Source of the DNA: Candidatus Omnitrophica bacterium UBA5776
GTDB lineage: Bacteria; Omnitrophota; Gorgyraeia; Gygaellales; Profunditerraquicolaceae
Assembly: GCA_002418595.1 (NCBI GenBank)
Contig: DIEK01000062.1
Span: 23,009 to 50,904 of the forward strand
Direction: 5' to 3'
Length of the DNA: 27,896 nucleotides
Shown: positions 23,030 to 27,896 of the stretch, piece by piece
Layout: every line of letters begins with the position of its first letter
Position numbering within the stretch: position 1 is the first letter of the stretch
Translations under genes and position numbers: made by a program
Notes under the pieces: generated by a model
Seen by the model: only the letters and a program-made list of their open reading frames with translations
Told to the model about the DNA's origin: nothing
Database searches by the model: none

Positions 23030-23068
23030 AAAAAAACAGGCGCCCGGCTGATATCAGCGGGGCGCCTG
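23030..23068 (-). terminator. Strong intrinsic terminator of the GltB-like gene
   Basis: A nearly perfect 32-base palindrome (23037-23068) forms a stem of CAGGCGCCC with GGGCGCCTG, then one C-C mismatch and the inner palindrome GCTGATATCAGC. On the minus strand it is followed by seven T (23030-23036). It lies 23 bases after the stop codon of the gene. Confidence 0.9.
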
Positions 23069-23091
23069 CCTAATCCCAACGCCAAACGGTA

Positions 23092-24684
23092 CTATTTACC
23101 GAACAACACTTTTTCCGCCTCTTTACGGCAGGCGTCCATTACATAAGGGATAGCGCACACTTTCTCGGCTTCCTCGCTCAGGGACATGAGATCTCTGCGG
23201 GATATACTGCTCAGGCTGAAATTGCGCGAACCCGCCATCAGTTGTTGCAGCCCCACCTTGATGCGCTGGCTAAAAGTATATATCCCGACCGCGCCAAGAG
23301 GAATGTCCTTCATATCCTTGCCGTATTTCTCGGCGAGCTCCTCATAACAAACGAATATCTCATCCGGCTTGCTGCCGAACTCGGATACCGTGGGAGGCAA
23401 ATTGCCGCCTTTAATCCACTCCTGGATATTTTTTCCCACGAAACCGGGGATCATCAAAGCACGGCCCATGCAGACCGCCTTGACGTACGGCGCGCCCATG
23501 GCAAGCACTTTGAAAACATGGTCCTCCATGGCGAACCCTCCGGCGATGGCGATATCGGGAACGCGCATCTTCTTTTTGCTCATTTTTTCGCAGAACTCAT
23601 AGGCGAGCGACTGCAGGTAAAAAGTAGGAATACCCCACTCCTGCATCATTTTCCAGGGGCTCATACCGGTGCCGCCGGAAGCTCCGTCTATAGTCAACAG
23701 GTCGATCTTTGCCGCGGAACTGAATTTCAGGGCCTGGGCCAACTCCACCATCGAGTAAGCCCCTGTCTTCACGGTTATCCTTTTATAACCCAGATCGCGC
23801 AGGCGTTGAATCTCCTTCATAAAACCTTCCTCCGAAACAAACCCAAGCCTGGAATGCCGCTCGAATTCCTTGATCGCCCCGGCCTTAAAGGCCTGCTGTA
23901 TAGCCGGGACTTCCGGGTCGGGAGTCACGATATAGCCCTTTTTCTTGAGTTGTATCGCGCGCTCCGGGGTTTTTACCTTGATCTCTCCGCCGATACACTT
24001 GGCCCCCTGTCCCCATTTAAGCTCGAGCGTCTCCAACTTGTGCTTTTTGCGCATATACTCGGCGACGCCTAACCGTGTGTCCTCGACGTTCATCTGCACA
24101 AGTATCTCTCCGTACCCGTCGTGAAAACGCTTATACAACTCTATACGCCTGTCCATATCCGGGGCGTTCACTATCTTGCCTTTGGCGTCCAACTCCAGCT
24201 TGGGATCGATACCGCAGACGTTCTCCCCGCAAACGATGGTGATGCCGGAGATCGCCGCCCCCACCGCGAAATGCTCCCAGTTTTTCCTGGCGATCTCGGT
24301 GGAACCGAGGGCCCCGGTAAAAATCGGAACGCGCATTTTTACTTTCCGGGCCCATCCGTATTCAGTCGTCGTGTCCACAGCCGGGAATATGGCGGTATCC
24401 GGACTTCCGCAGACTCCTTTAGGAAGGCCGTTTGCCCCTTGAGCGTAACCCTGAATGTTCAGATGCGAATAATCCACCGGATATTCTTTATCGCCTCCCG
24501 CGGTAATCTCTCCGAAAGGCCCGGGGTAAATTACCTCTCTGCCCCGAAAAGAAGATTTGAACACTTCACAGTTGCCCCGGCAGGAATCAAGACAACGTGA
24601 ACAGAGGCCGGAACAGCTGACCACGTTTTTGGAACGGTTAAAAGTGCGCGTAGCGTCGTTTCCTCCCGCAGTGCTGAGATTCAT
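23092..24684 (-). CDS. GltB-like FMN-binding protein with cysteine-rich N-terminus
   Basis: The product has 530 residues from ATG 24684, chosen because GGGAG lies seven bases upstream (24692-24696); a GTG further up (24756) is less likely. Residues about 110-460 are the FMN-binding barrel of the glutamate synthase family: KWGQGAKCIGGEI (223-235, like the QGAKPGEGG stretch of GltB), TIDGASGGTGMSP (331-343) and IAGGFAMEDHVFKVLAMGA with CMGRALM for the flavin phosphate. No glutaminase domain is present, as in the short archaeal-type proteins. The N-terminus has five cysteines at 24, 28, 31, 35 and 39 (C-x3-C-x2-C-x3-C-x3-C), which could bind an Fe-S cluster or zinc; I have not seen this arrangement in standard glutamate synthases. 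It may be a glutamate synthase subunit or another flavin-dependent oxidoreductase. Its own promoter and leader terminator lie upstream. Confidence 0.82.
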   Translation of the reverse strand: MNLSTAGGNDATRTFNRSKNVVSCSGLCSRCLDSCRGNCEVFKSSFRGREVIYPGPFGEITAGGDKEYPVDYSHLNIQGYAQGANGLPKGVCGSPDTAIFPAVDTTTEYGWARKVKMRVPIFTGALGSTEIARKNWEHFAVGAAISGITIVCGENVCGIDPKLELDAKGKIVNAPDMDRRIELYKRFHDGYGEILVQMNVEDTRLGVAEYMRKKHKLETLELKWGQGAKCIGGEIKVKTPERAIQLKKKGYIVTPDPEVPAIQQAFKAGAIKEFERHSRLGFVSEEGFMKEIQRLRDLGYKRITVKTGAYSMVELAQALKFSSAAKIDLLTIDGASGGTGMSPWKMMQEWGIPTFYLQSLAYEFCEKMSKKKMRVPDIAIAGGFAMEDHVFKVLAMGAPYVKAVCMGRALMIPGFVGKNIQEWIKGGNLPPTVSEFGSKPDEIFVCYEELAEKYGKDMKDIPLGAVGIYTFSQRIKVGLQQLMAGSRNFSLSSISRRDLMSLSEEAEKVCAIPYVMDACRKEAEKVLFGK

Positions 24685-24788
24685 ATTTATTCTCCCTTTC
24701 TCCAGCCCGCTGGTTTGACGTATGCCGCGGCCGGCCAGCAGGGCTAAGAGATGCACACCGGACGCTTATTCTTCAATCGTTTGGGCAT

Positions 24789-24822
24789 AAAAAAAAAGAC
24801 GCCCGCCTGTATAGCGGACGTC
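24789..24822 (-). terminator. Intrinsic terminator in the leader of the GltB-like gene
   Basis: On the minus strand GACGTCCGC pairs with GCGGGCGTC (24798-24822, nine pairs with one G-T wobble, seven-base loop), followed by nine T (24789-24797). It could simply end the transcript of the MetE/UroD-like gene 116 bases upstream. It also lies about ten bases after the start site predicted from the promoter at 24839-24866, so it could act as an attenuator for the GltB-like gene. Confidence 0.85.
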
Positions 24823-24838
24823 TTTGTCCTTAACAATC

Positions 24839-24866
24839 AATATACACCCTTACGGATAATTGTCAA
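24839..24866 (-). promoter_or_regulatory. Sigma70-type promoter upstream of the leader terminator
   Basis: On the minus strand TTGACA (24861-24866) and TATATT (24839-24844) are 16 bases apart. Transcription would start near 24832. No comparable promoter is seen between the terminator and ATG 24684. Confidence 0.65.
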
Positions 24867-24937
24867 TCAATTCGGCGCGCCGCATCCCCGGCCCTATCCA
24901 TGAGCTTCTTTAACTGTTCCGGAACGGGCTGAACCTG

Positions 24938-25978
24938 TTATCTCCGGGAGAGGGTGCCGGCAACGGCGTCAAGCAGGCCGAAAATCCCTGCGGCTTTTTC
25001 TTCATCCAGACTGCCGAGGCCGCAGCTCGGGCTGACGATAAGCCTTTCCCTGACTTTCTCCGCATCCACTCCTTTGCGCCTGAACATCTCCACCCCGGAA
25101 TCTATCTTTTCCAGCAGGGACTCCGGCGTCTCGGCTCCGGTAAATTCCCTGGTAGGCGCGATACCCCAGCAAAGTATCCCCCCTTTATCGAGGAATGCCG
25201 AGATTTCGGACGCGTAAAGCACAATTCTATCCAGAAAATTGAAGGCGTCGAAGCTGATTATATCCACTCCGGCCGCTTCGGTAAGTATGGACCAGTCGGT
25301 ATTGCCGCAGCAATGAACGCCGGTCAACGCTCCATGCGCCTTTATGTCCGAACACAGTTCGCTCATTACCTCCACCGCCTTCTGCCTGGTAACCGGTGTA
25401 TAAGCGGAGCCGAAACAACCGAGATACGGTTCATCCACGAAAATAATCGTCTGTTTGCCGAATTCCTTCAGGAAGTCGATCTGCCATTTAGCCTTGCCCG
25501 CCAGGCCTTTGACCACGGCCTGCATCATTATTTCGTTATGCAGAAGGGCGGTCCCGTTTTCATCTGCGACCGAGGACGCGAAGGTGAAAGGACCGGTTAT
25601 ATGCCCCTTGAGGAAGTCCGCGCCTTTGGCGCCGTTCCTGCGCAGCCTGTCGCGGTAGGCATAGATCCCGGGGGCAAAATCAGGGGTAATGGCGAAATAA
25701 GCGTTGTCGCCTGATATCACCTTTTCGTAAAAAACCTCGAGTTCGCTTTCCGGAGCGGAAACGTCCATATAAACGCTTCCGTCCTTGAGTTTAAGACAAG
25801 GGAAATTCTGAAAGAACTGCGCCACCATCCCTTCGCATGCCCCTCTCTTGGGAAGCTGCGGCCAGAACGGCGCTCTCGGAGTGCGGCGAAAAATAAGCTC
25901 CAGCGCGGTCTCAGCGTCACGATAAGGCAGACTGCCTATGCCGGTAGCCAAACCTTTAAGAACCGCCGCGTCTCTCAT
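24938..25978 (-). CDS. MetE/UroD-superfamily methyltransferase-like protein
   Basis: The product has 346 residues from ATG 25978, supported by GGAGG five bases upstream (25984-25988) and by the ATGA overlap with the previous gene. The opening GIGSLPYRDAETALELIF and PFWPQLPKRG are typical of the stand-alone MetE C-terminal/UroD-like family found in anaerobes. Probable zinc ligands are His222 and a Cys of GVHCCGNTDW (223 or 224) and Cys319 of SPSCGLGS. FVDEPYLGCFGSAY (Glu183) and ISFDAF complete the barrel. Known relatives transfer methyl groups between a corrinoid or folate donor and a thiol. In this window the B12-type enzymes make a corrinoid link conceivable, but no corrinoid protein is adjacent. 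The coding frame continues for 24 sense codons after the TAA stop. Confidence 0.83.
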   Translation of the reverse strand: MRDAAVLKGLATGIGSLPYRDAETALELIFRRTPRAPFWPQLPKRGACEGMVAQFFQNFPCLKLKDGSVYMDVSAPESELEVFYEKVISGDNAYFAITPDFAPGIYAYRDRLRRNGAKGADFLKGHITGPFTFASSVADENGTALLHNEIMMQAVVKGLAGKAKWQIDFLKEFGKQTIIFVDEPYLGCFGSAYTPVTRQKAVEVMSELCSDIKAHGALTGVHCCGNTDWSILTEAAGVDIISFDAFNFLDRIVLYASEISAFLDKGGILCWGIAPTREFTGAETPESLLEKIDSGVEMFRRKGVDAEKVRERLIVSPSCGLGSLDEEKAAGIFGLLDAVAGTLSRR

Positions 25979-26208
25979 CTCACCCTCCCCCCGCCGAACC
26001 CGCGGAACAAACCGCCGTTTCCTGCGCCTCTGGTCTTTTTGTCCCCGGTCACGCTGCCGCAGACAGCGCATCTGTATTCATAAAGGCAGCCGTCGGGCAA
26101 TACCAACAACAGCCTTTCTCTTACGGGCGTGGAACGCCCGCAGGAAGAGCAGAAAAGCCTGCCGGCATTAAGTTCTCGGAATTGTCCTTCGGGTTCGCGG
26201 CCGTTCAT
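25975..26208 (-). CDS. Small zinc-ribbon protein
   Basis: The product has 77 residues. Two CxxC pairs, CSSC (20-23) and CAVC (47-50), would form a zinc ribbon, with an extra Cys41 between. The C-terminal 20 residues are rich in Gly and Arg (GNGGLFRGFGGGRVR), which suggests nucleic-acid contact or a disordered tail. ATG 26208 shares one base with the stop of ybaB (TGATG); a GTG at 26211 is the only alternative close by. The end overlaps the MetE/UroD-like start as ATGA. Function unknown; its coupling to both neighbours is the main evidence that it is a real gene. Confidence 0.7.
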   Translation of the reverse strand: MNGREPEGQFRELNAGRLFCSSCGRSTPVRERLLLVLPDGCLYEYRCAVCGSVTGDKKTRGAGNGGLFRGFGGGRVR

Positions 26209-26507
26209 CACATTAAACCCGGGATATTCAGACCCGTGATCTCCTTCATTTTCTGCGCCGCCAGGTCATGGGAATGCTTTATCGCGCGGTTATAAACATC
26301 CTTTAACGCCTTTTCCAGCCTGACCTTCTCCTCCGCAGGAAGCGTTTCACATCTGACGGTCACCGCCTCTACCTGCTGTGAACCGTTCATGCAAAGACGC
26401 ACACTGCCGTCCTGGCTTTCGGTGTCGAACACCGTTTTATCAAGGCTCTCCTTAATTTCCCTGGCCTTCTTCTGCATTTCCATTATGGATTTAAGTTTAT
26501 CGAACAT
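26208..26507 (-). CDS. ybaB: YbaB/EbfC-family nucleoid-associated protein
   Basis: The product has 99 residues, normal for the family (about 100-110), from ATG 26507 with AGGAG five bases upstream (26513-26517). It begins MFDKLKSIMEMQKKAREIKESL, a helical start typical of YbaB, has the central SVRLCMNGSQQVEAVTV strand region and ends ITGLNIPGLM, the family's usual ending. YbaB proteins are small dimers that bind DNA; in many bacteria the gene lies between dnaX and recR, but not here. A longer frame would start at ATG 26585, which overlaps the stop of the thioredoxin gene as ATGA and would add a basic 26-residue extension; the internal ribosome binding site makes the shorter form more likely. 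Confidence 0.88.
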   Translation of the reverse strand: MFDKLKSIMEMQKKAREIKESLDKTVFDTESQDGSVRLCMNGSQQVEAVTVRCETLPAEEKVRLEKALKDVYNRAIKHSHDLAAQKMKEITGLNIPGLM

Positions 26508-26581
26508 CTCTTCTCCTGTGTGAGCGCCTCGGGATTTAACCGGAGAGGCTTGCCTGTTGTTTTTCCTGCGAAACAGCCGGA

Positions 26582-27067
26582 TCATTTACCCGGGGCGGCC
26601 GCAAGCAGCGACTTATACTCCTTGTAAGGGAACTCATTGGTCTGAAGCAAAATCCTTCCCTCCCGGTCTATCAGAGTGTAGGTAGGCACCCCGATCAACC
26701 GGTAGGTGTCCGCTACCGTCCCGTAGCCGTCCAGGAAGGAAGGGATGCTTATATGATTACGGCTGAGGAAACGCAAAACTTTCTCTTCGCTCTCCCCCAC
26801 GTTGATGGGAATGACCTCAATCCCTTCCGCCGACATCTTTTCGTACTTATCATTCAGCATCTTCATCTGCCTGACGCAATACGGGCACCAGGTGGTCCAG
26901 AAGAAAAGCAGCACCGGCTTTACACCCCGGAAATAACTCATGGTGACCGTCTTGCCGGAAGTGGCAGTCAGGCTGAAATCTGACGCGCTGTCGAAAGCGA
27001 AAAGGCTGCCGGCGCAGAAAAACGATAACACCAGGACAGAGACGGCGAATATCCTTATTATTTTCAT
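26582..27067 (-). CDS. TlpA/ResA-like exported thioredoxin
   Basis: The product has 161 residues. Residues 1-24 are a Sec signal peptide ending SLFA. The thioredoxin fold follows, with WCPYC (Cys61 and Cys64) as the redox site, the INVGESEEKVLRFLSRN insertion typical of the TlpA/ResA group, and the cis-proline stretch VPTYTLIDREG. It should act outside the cytoplasmic membrane as a thiol reductant, for example in cytochrome c maturation or for reducing exported proteins. The CcdA-type transporter encoded 68 bases upstream on the same strand is its expected electron donor. GAGGAG lies just before the ATG. No cytochrome c maturation genes are visible in the window. Confidence 0.9.
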   Translation of the reverse strand: MKIIRIFAVSVLVLSFFCAGSLFAFDSASDFSLTATSGKTVTMSYFRGVKPVLLFFWTTWCPYCVRQMKMLNDKYEKMSAEGIEVIPINVGESEEKVLRFLSRNHISIPSFLDGYGTVADTYRLIGVPTYTLIDREGRILLQTNEFPYKEYKSLLAAAPGK

Positions 27068-27135
27068 ATTCTCCTCTTTTTATGCGCCGCTGTTTATCTC
27101 CGGGAGGATGACAACGGCGGTCATACTGCGACAGC

Positions 27136-27804
27136 TCAATTCAATCCTCTTATTATAAAATACACCCCGCCGGCGCACAACAATAAAGCGCAGGCTTTCT
27201 GTACAAACTCCAGCCATTTGCCGGACCTGGGCAGCCGGGAAAGGAAATAACCGGATGTCCCGCCGACAACGAACAGCAGGCTCATCCCGTACGAAAAGGT
27301 AAGCAGCAACAGCGCGCCGTACAGCACATTCCTGCGCGAAGCGAGATAGACCAGGATGGAACCGAGCACCGGAGTCACGCACGGACTGATCAGCAGCGCC
27401 GATCCGCAGCCGAGAAAGAAAGCCCCCAAAACCCCGCCGCGTCCTTTGTCCGTTGGGCGCACTCCGATAAACCGCTTTACAGGCAGTTTCAGGAGACCGG
27501 ACATGAACACGCCGAAAATGAATATCAATAGTCCGGAGAGGACCGATATCCATGCGGAAGCGGCTAATCTTGCCATAGCCCTGCCGCCCAGCGAAGCCAG
27601 CACGCCCAGCAGGGCGTAAATGAAAGCGGTTCCGCCGGCGTAGGAGAAACTCAACAGAAAAGCCCTGCGGCGGGAAACACAGGAAGACGCCCCCACATAA
27701 CCGATTATGACCGGCAAAAGCGGATATACGCAGGGAGTAAAACTCCAGAGCACCCCGCCGGCAAAAGCTATGACGAAATCAAACGGCGTTCCCGACAGAT
27801 TCAT
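27136..27804 (-). CDS. ccdA: CcdA/DsbD-type membrane thiol transporter
   Basis: The product has 222 residues and six hydrophobic segments, the size and layout of CcdA (the central domain of DsbD). The two redox cysteines lie in FTPCVYPLLP (Cys25) and ISPCVTPVLG (Cys142), the paired Pro-Cys motifs of the family. It passes electrons from cytoplasmic thioredoxin across the membrane to exported thioredoxins, here most likely the TlpA-like protein next door. The ATG lies 26 bases inside the end of cutA and has only a weak GGAT before it, so translation is probably coupled to cutA. Confidence 0.9.
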   Translation of the reverse strand: MNLSGTPFDFVIAFAGGVLWSFTPCVYPLLPVIIGYVGASSCVSRRRAFLLSFSYAGGTAFIYALLGVLASLGGRAMARLAASAWISVLSGLLIFIFGVFMSGLLKLPVKRFIGVRPTDKGRGGVLGAFFLGCGSALLISPCVTPVLGSILVYLASRRNVLYGALLLLTFSYGMSLLFVVGGTSGYFLSRLPRSGKWLEFVQKACALLLCAGGVYFIIRGLN

Positions 27805-27896
27805 TTATCCAGGAAAGATATTCTTTCGTCCCGGCGACAACGGGCAAAGCGATGATCTCCGGCACGGAATAACTGTGGCAGGCTCTGACCTCGCCG
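27779..27896 (-). CDS. cutA: CutA divalent-ion tolerance protein, C-terminal fragment
   Basis: Only the last 38 codons are inside the window; the gene continues beyond base 27896. The visible end contains CHSYSVPEIIALPVVAGTK followed by YLSWINESV, which is the characteristic C-terminal half of CutA (the family usually reads H.Y.VPEIIA.PI..G...YL.W). CutA forms a stable trimer and has been linked to copper tolerance, although its biochemical role is unclear. It overlaps the start of ccdA by 26 bases, an arrangement that also occurs in other bacteria where cutA and dsbD-type genes are neighbours. Confidence 0.85.
   Translation of the reverse strand, partial: GEVRACHSYSVPEIIALPVVAGTKEYLSWINESVGNAV

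Larger units (their letters stand above)
22786..23091. other. Intergenic region between the GltB-like and sulfatase-like genes
   Basis: This 306-base gap holds, in minus-strand order, a strong intrinsic terminator for the GltB-like gene (23030-23068), a second GC-rich stem (AGCCCCG at 22988-22994 and CGGGGCT at 23010-23016), an AT-rich imperfect palindrome and two TATAAT boxes upstream of the sulfatase-like gene. I see no gene in it. Confidence 0.7.

Noticed and set aside
24744..24788. Short leader peptide frame (14 residues, MPKRLKNKRPVCIS) right after the leader terminator
   Set aside because: It starts directly after the T-run with no ribosome binding site and has no run of regulatory codons.

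Overview
The window looks like a chromosomal segment of an uncultured, Gram-negative-type anaerobic bacterium. Many Sec-type signal peptides, a thioredoxin/CcdA redox pair for the cell envelope, sigma70-like promoters and clear Shine-Dalgarno sites support a bacterial, didermal host. The density of radical SAM enzymes (seven in 28 kb, five with a B12-binding-type architecture) suggests an anaerobe. A lineage such as Omnitrophota is possible, but this is only a guess from gene content. I saw no mobile element, CRISPR array, rRNA or tRNA.

Region A (minus strand, 10830 down to 1) is one long, tightly packed operon behind a good promoter (TTGACA, 16 bp, TACAAT). In transcription order it holds two B12-type radical SAM proteins, a membrane-anchored protein with a molybdopterin-oxidoreductase-like fold that lacks the usual cofactor cysteine, a GT39-like membrane glycosyltransferase, three more B12-type radical SAM proteins (two are tandem duplicates), a small secreted protein, and the start of a U32-like protein cut by the window edge. 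The layout suggests synthesis and glycosylation of an unidentified lipid or envelope compound.

Region B (plus strand, 11215 to 19908) is the most unusual part. Three paralogous proteins with signal peptides each carry an intact class I methyltransferase SAM-binding motif behind an N-terminal metallophosphoesterase-like domain that has lost its metal ligands to different degrees. They alternate with an exported formylglycine-generating-enzyme-like protein that has one of the two catalytic cysteines replaced, and a HydE-like radical SAM enzyme, and end with an EamA transporter. The last five genes are nearly touching or overlapping. I know of no described system with this composition.

Region C (minus strand, 22785 to 19924) holds a membrane-anchored sulfatase-superfamily hydrolase with Thr at the nucleophile position and a HemN-like radical SAM protein.

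Region D (minus strand, 27896 to 23092) is more ordinary: the end of cutA, ccdA, a TlpA-like thioredoxin, ybaB, a small zinc-ribbon protein, a MetE/UroD-type protein, and then a GltB-like FMN protein with a cysteine-rich N-terminus. The GltB-like gene is preceded by a good promoter followed almost at once by an intrinsic terminator, an arrangement that looks like attenuation. Domain positions below were counted by eye on the translated sequence; family assignments rest on motif recognition and were not tested by searches.
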